Made by a program: the position numbers and the translations under genes
Shown here: one piece after another, positions 49,172 through 58,073 of the stretch
Position numbering within the stretch: position 1 is the stretch's first letter
Layout: each line of letters opens with the position of its first letter
Assembly (NCBI GenBank): GCA_027532555.1
Contig: JAPZTJ010000032.1
Span: 1 to 64,000, forward strand
Length of the DNA stretch: 64,000 bases
Source of the DNA: Aquidulcibacter sp.
GTDB lineage: Bacteria > Pseudomonadota > Alphaproteobacteria > Caulobacterales > Aquidulcibacteraceae
Direction: 5' to 3'
Notes under the pieces: model-generated
Database searches by the model: none
Told to the model about the DNA's origin: nothing
What the model saw: only the letters and a program-made list of their open reading frames with translations

Positions 49172-51253
49172 ATGCGTCCTGAAAGCCTGTTTGCCCTTTT
49201 TGCGCCTTTGACAACCCTACCCGGGGTCGGCCCTAAGATTGCGCCTTTGGCGGCCAAAGCTGCTGGCGGTGAGACGGTGCGCGACCTCGCTTTTCACTTG
49301 CCGACTGGCTTGGTGGACCGACGCTATCGCCCAAAGATCCATGAAGCAGAGCTTGGGCGCTTATGTACGCTAGAGGTGATGGTAGAGCGCCATCAGCCCG
49401 GTGGCATGGGCCGGCCCTATAAAATCCAAGTGTCGGATGACACTGGCTTCTTATCGCTTCTCTTCTTCAAGCCGAACCCACGCTATTTGACCGAGCGTTT
49501 GCCCGAAGGGGCGATCCGCGTGGTTTCTGGCGAAATCAGCGAACGCTATGGCGAGCGGCAGATGATCCATCCATCGCGTATCCTTAATCTAGACGATCCC
49601 GATCTGGGCGTCGTGTTTGAACCGATTTATCGCAGCGTGGCGGGCCTGTCCCATCGCACACTGGCGAAGATTTGTGGCGCCGCGGCGCATAAGGCTGAGG
49701 GGCTTACCGAATGGGCCGATCCTGCCCTTGTGGCACGCGAAGGGTGGGAGAGCTTTGGCGCGGCCCTTGTGCGCGCCCATGCCCCTGATGGAGAGGATGA
49801 GATCCTGCCCAGCACGCCTGCGCGACGCAGGCTGGCTTATGATGAGCTTTTCGCCCGCCAAATTGCCCTGCAACTGTCGGGTGCCGCACGGCGGCGCACG
49901 CCCGGCCGCGCCATCCACGGCACAGGAATTTATACAGACGCTCTATTAGCCGCGCTCCCCTATCAGCCGACTGGCGCGCAAACCCGCGCTTTTGCCGAAA
50001 TCGGTACTGACATGGCAGCCTCAACGCCGATGTTGCGCCTGCTGCAAGGCGATGTTGGCGCGGGCAAGACTTTGGTTGCAGCGTGGTCGATGGCGCGCGC
50101 GGCAGAAGCCCAGATGCAATCAGCCTTGATGGCACCTACAGAAATCCTTGCTCGCCAGCATTATGCTGGCCTCGCCCCCTTGATGGCGAAGATCGGCCTG
50201 CGCCTTGAAGTGCTGACCGGCAAGGACAAGACCAGCCATAAGCGCATGGTGCTGGAGGGCCTCGCCAATGGGGAGATTCATGCGGTGTGCGGCACGCATG
50301 CTCTGTTTCAACAAGGCGTCGTGTTTCAGCAATTGGGGCTGGTGGTGGTCGATGAGCAGCACCGTTTTGGCGTCGCTGACCGGAGGCGCCTGATCGACAA
50401 AGGCTTTGCCCCCCACGTACTGGCCATGAGTGCGACGCCAATCCCCCGTACCCTTGCCATGGCCGTTTATGGCGACCTTGATGTCAGCCGGCTAGACGAA
50501 AAGCCGCCGGGACGCGCGCCGATCAAAACAATCGCCATGTCGCTCGACCGATTGGACGAAGTGGCCGAAGCCGCCCGCCGCGCGATTGAGAAAGACGACC
50601 GAGTGTTCTGGGTCTGCCCACTCGTGGAAGAGAGTGACAAATTAGACGTATCAGCTGCCAGCGACCGCTTTCAGGATCTGCAAGCCATGTTTGGCGACAG
50701 TGTACGCCTGATCCATGGCCGGATGTCATCCAAGGATAAGGACGAGGCGATGGAGGACTTCCGCTCTGGGGCTGCGAAGATTCTGGTCGCCACCACTGTA
50801 ATCGAAGTCGGCGTCGATGTGCCCGAAGCCAGCGTGATGGTGATAGAGCATGCCGAGCGCTTTGGCCTCGCCCAATTGCACCAGCTTCGGGGACGAGTAG
50901 GGCGGGGCGGTAAGCCTGGCCATTGTTTGCTGCTCTATGCCAATCCGTTGAGTGAGATGGGCGCACGGCGCATTGCGAAATTGCGCGAGACCGAAGATGG
51001 CTTTGCCATTGCCGAAGAAGATTTCAAGCTGCGCGGCGGCGGAGACCTTTTGGGTCTACGTCAATCCGGAATCCCGGCCTTTAAGCTGGCAGACGCTGCC
51101 CTCCACTCAGACCTATTGGCCATCGCCCAGCGCGATGCGCGTGTGTTGGTGGACGCCGACCCAACACTCTCCAGTCCACGCGGCCTTGCAGCCCGCTTGG
51201 CACTGCATCTGTTCGATCAGGTCGATCCCGAGGTATTTTTGGGGACGGGGTGA
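49172..51253 (+). CDS. recG: ATP-dependent DNA helicase RecG
   Basis: The 693-residue branch-migration helicase remodels stalled forks and Holliday junctions. The N-terminal wedge/OB domain covers about residues 1-240, Walker A is GDVGAGKTLVA near 293, the DEQH box is VVVDEQHRFG, motif III SATPIPRTLAM, and motif VI QLRGRVGRG near 575, with the TRG C-terminal region after it. All catalytic motifs are intact. Confidence 0.97.
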   Translation: MRPESLFALFAPLTTLPGVGPKIAPLAAKAAGGETVRDLAFHLPTGLVDRRYRPKIHEAELGRLCTLEVMVERHQPGGMGRPYKIQVSDDTGFLSLLFFKPNPRYLTERLPEGAIRVVSGEISERYGERQMIHPSRILNLDDPDLGVVFEPIYRSVAGLSHRTLAKICGAAAHKAEGLTEWADPALVAREGWESFGAALVRAHAPDGEDEILPSTPARRRLAYDELFARQIALQLSGAARRRTPGRAIHGTGIYTDALLAALPYQPTGAQTRAFAEIGTDMAASTPMLRLLQGDVGAGKTLVAAWSMARAAEAQMQSALMAPTEILARQHYAGLAPLMAKIGLRLEVLTGKDKTSHKRMVLEGLANGEIHAVCGTHALFQQGVVFQQLGLVVVDEQHRFGVADRRRLIDKGFAPHVLAMSATPIPRTLAMAVYGDLDVSRLDEKPPGRAPIKTIAMSLDRLDEVAEAARRAIEKDDRVFWVCPLVEESDKLDVSAASDRFQDLQAMFGDSVRLIHGRMSSKDKDEAMEDFRSGAAKILVATTVIEVGVDVPEASVMVIEHAERFGLAQLHQLRGRVGRGGKPGHCLLLYANPLSEMGARRIAKLRETEDGFAIAEEDFKLRGGGDLLGLRQSGIPAFKLADAALHSDLLAIAQRDARVLVDADPTLSSPRGLAARLALHLFDQVDPEVFLGTG

Positions 51254-51256
51254 GGG

Positions 51257-51967
51257 TTAGTCGAGTGCCGAAACCAATCGCTCCGCCGCGATCAGGTCAA
51301 CGCGCCTTGCGTTGGCGATCTTTTCTTCATCGGGGTCGCGGCCCCAGCGTTCGGCCTGCCAATCTTCTTCCACGCGTATGGCGCGAAAGGCTGTTTCGCC
51401 GTCAATGTGGCGGTGGATGAGGGCAAGTGCCACGATGGCAGAGCCTGCGAGCCCGTTGGCAAAGGCCAACGCCGTCAAGCGCAGATCGTCGAGTGCGTGG
51501 GCAGCGGCTTCAATGCGAGCGAGCGACTCTTCAGGTTGATCAATGGCCAACGCCTGCGCGGTGGTGACAAGCTGAACGCCCAAGTGCGTTTCTGCCCAGG
51601 CAAGTAAGGGGTCCCAAGCCGCGGCTTGAGCAGCAACCAAGCTAGCAGGCGTTGTTGCCCGATAACACACAAGGTCTGTCGCCGCATATTTGACGATCTC
51701 GCCGACCATGGCCGCGCGGGTCTCTGCCGCCCGGTCCAATGCTACATTGACCAGTCGGGTGATTGGCATGGCGAAAGGATCGATGGTTTCGATCTGCGCG
51801 TCCCATTCGGCCGCAACCAGTTCGGCAGCGGCTTGGGTTGGCAAGACGAGCGGCTTTTTCGCGGGGGTCTTTGGCGTTGCCCGATCTAGGCGCACAGCAA
51901 AGCCGGTTTCGACCGGGGCAATATCGACAGTCTTGTAGAAGCGGCGGGGCAAATTTGGGGGAGTCAT
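51257..51967 (-). CDS. ATP12-family chaperone (F1-ATPase assembly)
   Basis: The 236-residue protein matches the ATP12 chaperone family: RRFYKTVDIAPVETGFAVRLD, TPAKKPLVLPTQAAAELVAAEWDAQ, MPITRLVNVALD and the motif YAATDLVCYRA. In mitochondria ATP12 helps the alpha subunit into F1; bacterial members are mostly restricted to alphaproteobacteria. The start MTPPNLPRRFYK (51967) is used; ATG four codons upstream is possible. It ends three bases from recG on the opposite strand. Confidence 0.92.
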   Translation of the reverse strand: MTPPNLPRRFYKTVDIAPVETGFAVRLDRATPKTPAKKPLVLPTQAAAELVAAEWDAQIETIDPFAMPITRLVNVALDRAAETRAAMVGEIVKYAATDLVCYRATTPASLVAAQAAAWDPLLAWAETHLGVQLVTTAQALAIDQPEESLARIEAAAHALDDLRLTALAFANGLAGSAIVALALIHRHIDGETAFRAIRVEEDWQAERWGRDPDEEKIANARRVDLIAAERLVSALD

Positions 51968-52118
51968 GGTCGGTCCCATACTGCGTTTGGTATCGACTGA
52001 CCAGCAAGCAGCGACAGAGGAGGGGTTTCGCGCGCGCCTGATCACAATTTCCTGAACGCACTAAGCCTTGACCGCAGCCGAGCGTTCACGCCAAAGCGAG
52101 CGCTTAAGGAACCTCCCA

Positions 52119-52913
52119 ATGCTTGTCAAAATTCAAAAAACCCTTGAATCTCGCGCGTTCGAGTGGGTGATTACAGCTCTAATTTTGGTCAATGCAGTGA
52201 TCTTGGGGATGGAAACTTCACCGGCGATCATGGCGAAGTGGGGACCACTCCTGACGGGGCTTGATAAGACCTTGCTTACCATTTTTGTGGCAGAGCTGGG
52301 GTTGAAGCTTGTTGTCTATCGGCAGAGCTTCTTCAAGTCTGGTTGGAATTTGTTTGATTTCACCATCATTGCGATCGCGCTCGTGCCAGCATCAGGACCG
52401 TTGAGCGTGTTGCGAGCGCTGAGGGTCTTGCGTGTGTTGCGCCTAATCACCATCATCCCGAGCTTAAAGCGTGTGGTGGGGGCGATGCTGTCCGCTTTGC
52501 CTGGCATGGGATCCATCATTGTTCTTCTGACTTTGGTTTTTTATGTCAGCGGCGTGATGGCGACCAAATTGTTCTCAGCAACGGAGCCAGAAGCCTTTGG
52601 AGACCTTGGGCGCAGCCTCTACACTCTATTCCAACTCATGACCTTGGACGGCTGGTCTGGCGAGATCGTGAAACCCGTGTTGGAGAACCATCCCTATGCC
52701 ATGTTATTCTTCTTACCATTTATCCTGTTCAGCGCCTTTGTGGTGTTGAACTTGTTCATCGGGGTTGTGGTTGGGGCGATGCAGGATGAAGCTCAAGATG
52801 TGGTTGCCTCCGCAGCGCTGACAGCGCAAGCACGCGAGGAGGCCTTACTCCATGAAATGAGAGCATTACGGGGTGAAGTTGAGGCCCTGCGTGACCTGAT
52901 GAAGCGCACTTAA
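52119..52913 (+). CDS. Voltage-gated ion channel of the bacterial Nav (NavBac) type
   Basis: The 264-residue six-helix channel subunit has S1-S3 (about 14-90) and an S4 sensor with four arginines at every third position (LRALRVLRVLR, about 96-106). S5 (124-150) and the pore loop follow, with filter residues 175-181 reading TLDGWSG, then S6 (190-218). A C-terminal amphipathic helix fits the tetramer coiled coil (AREEALLHEMRALRGEVEALRDLM). Known NavBac filters are TLESWAS or TLESWSM, so here Glu is Asp and the next Ser is Gly. Cation selectivity is thus uncertain. The start at 52119 has AAGGA eight bases upstream. It lies between the HAD and ATP12 genes in opposite orientation to both. Confidence 0.9.
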   Translation: MLVKIQKTLESRAFEWVITALILVNAVILGMETSPAIMAKWGPLLTGLDKTLLTIFVAELGLKLVVYRQSFFKSGWNLFDFTIIAIALVPASGPLSVLRALRVLRVLRLITIIPSLKRVVGAMLSALPGMGSIIVLLTLVFYVSGVMATKLFSATEPEAFGDLGRSLYTLFQLMTLDGWSGEIVKPVLENHPYAMLFFLPFILFSAFVVLNLFIGVVVGAMQDEAQDVVASAALTAQAREEALLHEMRALRGEVEALRDLMKRT

Positions 52914-53581
52914 GCGCGCGTTTTGTGCTCTGTTAGCGCCTGCGCCAACTCAGGCATCCGATGGGTGACGCGCGCTGCGCCTGCAGCCAACATTTCTTCG
53001 GTCGTGCCAAAGCCCCAGGATACGCCGATAGCCGTTGTGCCAGCGGCAACGGCCATAGCCATATCATGCTCGCTGTCGCCGATTACCAAGGTCTGGTCAG
53101 GCTTGGCACCAACGACGCGCATATTCTCTAGCACCATATGGGGATGGGGTTTACCCGGCCCGTCATCGGCACAGAAATGGGCTTGGAAGAGATCACCCCA
53201 AGCGTGCTGCTCCAGCATGGCATCAAGCCCGCGGCGAGACTTGCCCGTCGCGATGCCCAATACCCAATTGTCTGCCAGCAGGCTGCGCAACAGCGCCTCC
53301 GCTCCGTCATAGGCGGGTGATTGAAAGGCTGGGTCTTGGCGCATCTCGAAAAAGGCAGCGCGATAGCTCTCTAGTATCGACTGACGCAGCGCGTCGTCGG
53401 CATCTGGGGCGAGATAGGCTAGGCCTGGCCCCAATGACAGGCCAATGACCCGCCTAGTCCGTTCAAAACCTGGAGGCGCGAGCCCGGCACCCATAAAGGC
53501 CCTGTCCATACAAGCGGTGATGATTGCCCGGCTGTCGACCAAGGTACCGTCAATATCGAAGACTGCGAAACGAAAGGTCAA
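52910..53581 (-). CDS. HAD-family phosphatase, phosphoglycolate phosphatase-like
   Basis: The 223-residue protein has the HAD motifs: nucleophile in FDIDGTLVDSR, motif II GIATGKSRRGLD, and motif III/IV GDSEHDMAMAVAAG. The cap domain between residues 15 and 85 is of the C1 helical type, as in Gph and PpaX. A substrate such as phosphoglycolate is likely but unproven. Its ATG overlaps the rluC stop (ATGA, 53578-53581). The 3' end overlaps the channel stop by four bases. Confidence 0.88.
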   Translation of the reverse strand: MTFRFAVFDIDGTLVDSRAIITACMDRAFMGAGLAPPGFERTRRVIGLSLGPGLAYLAPDADDALRQSILESYRAAFFEMRQDPAFQSPAYDGAEALLRSLLADNWVLGIATGKSRRGLDAMLEQHAWGDLFQAHFCADDGPGKPHPHMVLENMRVVGAKPDQTLVIGDSEHDMAMAVAAGTTAIGVSWGFGTTEEMLAAGAARVTHRMPELAQALTEHKTRA

Positions 53582-54588
53582 GCATCTACCCGGAAATGTT
53601 CAAACGGGTCGCGACCTTCAAACTGTTGGAAGCCAAGTGTATCAAACGCCTTCAGCATATGGGGTGGCAGGTCAGCGGTAACGCTCAATATCCCGCCCTT
53701 TGGGTGGGGGATGCGGATGGCGCGAGCATGCAGGTGCAATTGCTCACTCAAGCCGCCAATAGGCTCGCGGTCACACACATATTTTGGGTCACCAGCGATG
53801 GCATAGCCCATTTCTGCCATGTGGAAGCGCAATTGGTGGGTGCGTCCGGTTATAGGCTTCAGCGCCACCCAAGACGCTTTGGTGCCAGCGTTCGAGATGA
53901 CGTGATAATCGGTGATAGCGAACACCGCGTTTGGTTCGCCGTGCGCTGCGCGCCGCATCAACTCATTATCCGGGTTCTTGGCACTGCCGGCTTTGATCAT
54001 CCAACCGCGCACTTCGCCCGAAAGCGGATGGGGCGTACCCAAGCAGATGGCCCAATAGACTTTTGTGGTTTTGCGACCTGCAAAGGCTTTTGACAATTTG
54101 GCGGTAGCTGCAGGGTTACGACCAAAAATCAAGACACCCGAGGTATCCTTGTCCAAGCGGTGGCAGAGTTTTGGTTTGCCATGTTCATCCATGGCAAAAA
54201 TCTCCATCATCTTATCGAGATGCTTGGTCATGCCTGTACCGCCCTGGACGGCAATGCCGGGTGGCTTGTTAAGGACGATGACATCCTCATCCTCATGGAT
54301 GACCATATCGCGCAGCCAACGCTCATCCTCAGGGCTCAGCCGCATGCGGACGACCCCGTCATCCTTCTTCTCTGGGATGACGATTTCCTGTGGCGCAGTC
54401 ACTTCGGCACCCGGGCTAAGGCGGTCGCCCGCCTTTTTGGCGCGCACGCCATCAATCCGAATCTGACCCTTGCGGATCATCTGTTCGATCCGCCCTTGCG
54501 TGAGAGTGGTGAATTTACGGCGCAGGAACCGATCGAGGCGAACTTCGCCGTCGGTTTCGCGAACGGGGAGGGTGATGGGAGATGACAT
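53578..54588 (-). CDS. rluC: 23S rRNA pseudouridine synthase RluC/RluD family
   Basis: The 336-residue protein has an N-terminal S4 RNA-binding domain (VRLDRFLRRKFTTLTQGRIEQMIRKGQIRIDG) and the catalytic domain with Asp in CHRLDKDTSGVLIF, followed by KPITGRTHQLRFHMAEMGYAIAGDPKY. RluC modifies 23S positions 955, 2504 and 2580 in E. coli. It is coupled to the HAD gene by a four-base overlap and follows crcB by nine bases, forming an operon. Confidence 0.92.
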   Translation of the reverse strand: MSSPITLPVRETDGEVRLDRFLRRKFTTLTQGRIEQMIRKGQIRIDGVRAKKAGDRLSPGAEVTAPQEIVIPEKKDDGVVRMRLSPEDERWLRDMVIHEDEDVIVLNKPPGIAVQGGTGMTKHLDKMMEIFAMDEHGKPKLCHRLDKDTSGVLIFGRNPAATAKLSKAFAGRKTTKVYWAICLGTPHPLSGEVRGWMIKAGSAKNPDNELMRRAAHGEPNAVFAITDYHVISNAGTKASWVALKPITGRTHQLRFHMAEMGYAIAGDPKYVCDREPIGGLSEQLHLHARAIRIPHPKGGILSVTADLPPHMLKAFDTLGFQQFEGRDPFEHFRVDA

Positions 54589-54597
54589 GGCGCTCTC

Positions 54598-54984
54598 TTA
54601 CCCGTTAAGCCGCCCAAGTGCCATGCCTGCAAACAGGGCAGCAATCGAGACGACAACTGAGGTGAGGCCATAAAGACCTGCTTGGCCCCAATTGCCCGCC
54701 TCAATCATGCCTGCACTTTCGAGCGAGAAGGCAGAAAAGGTGGTAAATCCGCCCAAAATTCCGGTCGCGAGAAACAGCCGCCAATTCTCGGCCCCAGCGC
54801 TCATCGTGCCACCACGGATCAGAGCCGCCATCACAAGGCCCATGGCGAAACTGCCCAAGACATTGACCCCGAGAGTGCCCCAAGGCCAAGCCGTACCCAG
54901 CCAACGGGCGGCAGTCAAACCAAAGGCCCAGCGCGCTACAGCGCCCAAACCACCGCCTAAAAATACCAGAAAAGCTTGCATCAT
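54598..54984 (-). CDS. crcB: Fluoride channel CrcB/Fluc
   Basis: The 128-residue protein has four membrane helices and the family signatures: GGGLGAVARW near the start, GTLGVNVLGSFAMG with the conserved Asn, and GILGGFTTFSAFSLE, which includes the Phe-box. It exports fluoride as a dual-topology dimer. The 43 bases before it are too short for a fluoride riboswitch, and no such motif is visible. It starts the crcB-rluC-HAD operon. Confidence 0.95.
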   Translation of the reverse strand: MMQAFLVFLGGGLGAVARWAFGLTAARWLGTAWPWGTLGVNVLGSFAMGLVMAALIRGGTMSAGAENWRLFLATGILGGFTTFSAFSLESAGMIEAGNWGQAGLYGLTSVVVSIAALFAGMALGRLNG

Positions 54985-55027
54985 AGCGCACTATGCCGCT
55001 GGTGCGGCGTAAAAAACAAGCGCTGGA

Positions 55028-56398
55028 TTATTGCTTTGGAATACCTGGTCCGTCATCGCGCGGCAGACAAGACAGGCCAAATTGGGCTTGCGGTGTACCG
55101 GGCTTGCATAGAGGCAAAGGATTGCTGCCCAAGGGATAACGACCGGGCGCTGCATCTTTCGGCACCGCTACAGGTATAGGTTTGGCTAAACGGGGTGATC
55201 TGCCTTCAATCGGATCCCAATCAGGGCATTTGCCATCTCGGTCGCGATTGATCTGCGCGCATTCACCGGTGCGGGCCATCTTGGAAAGCAAGGACCCACC
55301 GACACCAGTTGGGAATTCTGTCTTGACGCCTGCGCCACCTGGTCTGCGTGGCAGCGCACCACTAGATCCAGCAGTCACCTGTGAGCCGGCCTGACCACCG
55401 CCGCTGGGTGCTGGCGTTATCCCCCCACCTACAAAGGATCCGCCAAGCGACGTGACGCCGCCCGATGTGCCTGTACCCGCTTGAGCGCGGGCTTGTGAAG
55501 CCGCGCCGCCGCCGCTTGTGCCGCCTGCGGCTGCCGCATTACCGCCACTCGCATTCGCAACCGCTTGTTCTTCAGGAACCCGTAAGTCCGCCGCTTTGAT
55601 CTGGGGCACTTGGACTTTAGGCAGCGCGACCTGCGATTTGGGTAGGGCCATCGGGGCGGCTTGCGTTGGCGTCGCCGTGATCGGGCGGTTGGGCAAGGTG
55701 CGCAGGTTTGGCGCAGCAGCAGGGGCTAAAGTCGGTAAGGGGCTTGGCTGATAGGGTGGAGGCTCTTCCTCTTCGACCGCATCAGGCACTTGCAGGTTCG
55801 GTGCCGCTTGCACCGCTGGCGCGCTGGAAGCCTTCAGTCTTTGCCCTTTAACTTGCAGCGCCTCTGGTGTCGGTTGTGTCAGTATTGGTGAAGCGGGTCG
55901 CAGCGTAACGGGCTTGGGTAAGGGGGCTGCGATTGGCTTAAAGGGAATAGGTGCAACTTCTTCTAGGGGCGCGGGAGCAGCATCTACTTTTGGATTATTG
56001 GCTTGAGACAGTACTGGCGGAGCCTTGGGCACGTCCGGCGCAACTTGCTTTGCCTGGGCAGGGGGCTGAGGTATTGGGGCTTCGACCGGTGGCTGCGGTG
56101 CGGGAATTGTCTCTGCAAGTGGTTCAGCCCGTTGTTGCGGTGGTTCTACCATAGGTACCGCTGGCGCTGGGGTGGGCTCTGTCGGCACCGACGCTTTTGT
56201 TTGCATATCGGCGGTTTGCGGCAGGGTCACAATCTCAACATTGTCGAGAAAATCGGGTTCTAGGAGCGGGCCAGTGGAAGTCAGCAACACGGCAGATAGG
56301 ATCAAATGAACCGTCCCAACAGTCGCAATAGTCCAGAATTGGGGACGCGAATGCCCCAAATCTGAAATCACAATTGGTCCAAGATCCTTGGTACGCAA
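55028..56398 (-). CDS. TonB-like anchored, proline-rich protein with C-terminal cysteine motif
   Basis: The 456-residue protein has one N-terminal membrane segment (about 21-42). A very long Pro/Ala-rich linker (60-290) carries repeated VxLPKxQVxxP-like units, then comes a Gly/Ser-rich stretch and a C-terminal region with GECAQINRDRDGKCPDWDP and two later cysteines (PLCKPG, GLSCLP). CAQI-x7-CP is shared with the protein at 27899-28687. The start is TTG with GAGGGA five bases upstream. The layout is TonB- or TolA-like, spanning the periplasm, but no known partner domain is recognised. Function unknown. Confidence 0.65.
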   Translation of the reverse strand: MRTKDLGPIVISDLGHSRPQFWTIATVGTVHLILSAVLLTSTGPLLEPDFLDNVEIVTLPQTADMQTKASVPTEPTPAPAVPMVEPPQQRAEPLAETIPAPQPPVEAPIPQPPAQAKQVAPDVPKAPPVLSQANNPKVDAAPAPLEEVAPIPFKPIAAPLPKPVTLRPASPILTQPTPEALQVKGQRLKASSAPAVQAAPNLQVPDAVEEEEPPPYQPSPLPTLAPAAAPNLRTLPNRPITATPTQAAPMALPKSQVALPKVQVPQIKAADLRVPEEQAVANASGGNAAAAGGTSGGGAASQARAQAGTGTSGGVTSLGGSFVGGGITPAPSGGGQAGSQVTAGSSGALPRRPGGAGVKTEFPTGVGGSLLSKMARTGECAQINRDRDGKCPDWDPIEGRSPRLAKPIPVAVPKDAAPGRYPLGSNPLPLCKPGTPQAQFGLSCLPRDDGPGIPKQ

Positions 56399-56680
56399 GC
56401 TGTTCCCTCGCTTCAGCTTCCCACCGATCCAATGCGTTGGCTGCTTTGGTCGGTAGTTCTGCCTCTCTGCTGTGTAGGGTCAAATCGTTCACGTATCATG
56501 AGCGAATTTTCGCCACTAAAGCGTCACCTTGCCCCTTACGAATAAAACAGGACCGATTAAAGGCAAAAGCCGCAGTGAATTATCCCCAATGCTGCTATCG
56601 CGCCGTTAAGAAAAGGGCTGCGATCTTGACCTAATCGGCCTTACTGCCTAGCCCAGTGTAGCGGCAGGCAGGGGGAAAAG

Positions 56681-57961
56681 ATGCGTGTATTGCTAGTCGG
56701 CTCTGGTGGAAGGGAACATGCGCTCGCCCTTGCCTTGAATAACAGCCCGTCGGTGACGTTTCTGTTGGTCGCCCCAGGCAACCCCGGCATTGCCGCGATT
56801 GCCCCAATTTCTCCAGTCAGTGCCGAAGACGTTGCAGCGCTCGTGCAATTGGCTGTGGCGCACCGGATTGATTTGGTCGTGGTCGGTCCTGAAGTATCCC
56901 TTGCTGCGGGTCTCGCCGATGCCTTAGCGGGGAAGAATATTGCTTGCTTTGGCCCCACCAAAGCTGCGGCGCAATTGGAGAGCTCCAAAGCCTTCACCAA
57001 AACTATTTGTGAGGCCAAAAACATCCCGACTGCCAGGTTTGCCACCTTCACCTCTGCCGATGAGGCGATTGCTTATTTGAAGACGGTGAGGGCACCCTAT
57101 GTTATCAAAGCGGACGGCTTGGCAGCGGGCAAGGGCGTGGTGATTGCGCCAGACTTTCAATCGGCGAAAGTAGCGATCCATGAGATGTTCGATGGCCGTT
57201 TCGGCGGTGCTGGCACCCGTCTGGTCATTGAAGAATTCATGACGGGCGAGGAAGTGTCGTTTTTTGCCCTGTGCGATGGGAAACGGGCGGTCTATTTGGG
57301 CTCAGCTCAAGACCATAAGCGCGCCTTCGATGGCGAGCGTGGTCCAAATACAGGCGGTATGGGGGCCTATTCGCCAACCAGCCATGCAACGTCAGAATTT
57401 GTACGAGATATCATGGCTCGCTTTATCGAGCCGACGATGGCTGCCATGGAGAAATTGGGCATGCCGTTTTGCGGTGTGCTTTATGCCGGCCTGATGCTGA
57501 CACCGTCGGGACCCAAGCTGGTCGAGTATAATGCCCGATTTGGCGACCCTGAGTGCCAGGTTTTGATGGCACGCTTTGAAGGCGATTTAGCCCTCCTCCT
57601 GATGGCGTGCGCGCAGGGCAGGCTGGATGCAGCGCCGCAGTTCCGCCTGTCTGATCAGACTGCTGCTTTGGTGGTGATGGCTGCCCAAGGCTATCCCGAA
57701 GACCCGATCACAGGCTCTGAAATCCGGGGTGAAGTGGGCGCATCCGCGATCCCGCGGGGGGTGTTGCTGCACGCGGGCACCCGACGCGATGAAGATGGTA
57801 AGCTGCGGTCGGCCGGTGGCCGCGTCCTCAACGCCATTGGTCTTGGGCCTAATCTGCAAGCCGCAGTGGATACTGCCTATCAGGTTGTAGACGCGCTTGA
57901 CTGGCCGATGGGATTCCATCGCCGCGACATCGGTTGGCGCCAATTAAACCGAGGTGGTTGA
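56681..57961 (+). CDS. purD: Phosphoribosylamine-glycine ligase
   Basis: The 426-residue ATP-grasp enzyme is the second step of purine synthesis. The N-terminal MRVLLVGSGGREHALALAL, the central ATP-grasp VIKADGLAAGKGVVIA and the conserved NTGGMGAYSP and FNARFGDPE-type segment (YNARFGDPECQVLM) are intact. GGGGAA precedes the start. It is divergent from the TTG-started TonB-like gene; the 282-base gap 56399-56680 shows no other gene. Confidence 0.97.
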   Translation: MRVLLVGSGGREHALALALNNSPSVTFLLVAPGNPGIAAIAPISPVSAEDVAALVQLAVAHRIDLVVVGPEVSLAAGLADALAGKNIACFGPTKAAAQLESSKAFTKTICEAKNIPTARFATFTSADEAIAYLKTVRAPYVIKADGLAAGKGVVIAPDFQSAKVAIHEMFDGRFGGAGTRLVIEEFMTGEEVSFFALCDGKRAVYLGSAQDHKRAFDGERGPNTGGMGAYSPTSHATSEFVRDIMARFIEPTMAAMEKLGMPFCGVLYAGLMLTPSGPKLVEYNARFGDPECQVLMARFEGDLALLLMACAQGRLDAAPQFRLSDQTAALVVMAAQGYPEDPITGSEIRGEVGASAIPRGVLLHAGTRRDEDGKLRSAGGRVLNAIGLGPNLQAAVDTAYQVVDALDWPMGFHRRDIGWRQLNRGG

Positions 57962-58073
57962 AGCCTTCAAGTTGGACCAGCGGTCGCTGGGCTGGAAAAA
58001 AGCCTTCCCCTGCGCAGCAAGCAGGTTAAAGTTCACCAGAACAACAATAATGATCATTTAGGGAGCCGTCACC

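Noticed and set aside
54985-55027. Fluoride riboswitch before crcB
   Set aside because: The gap is only 43 bases and shows a simple five-base hairpin, without the conserved fluoride aptamer sequence.
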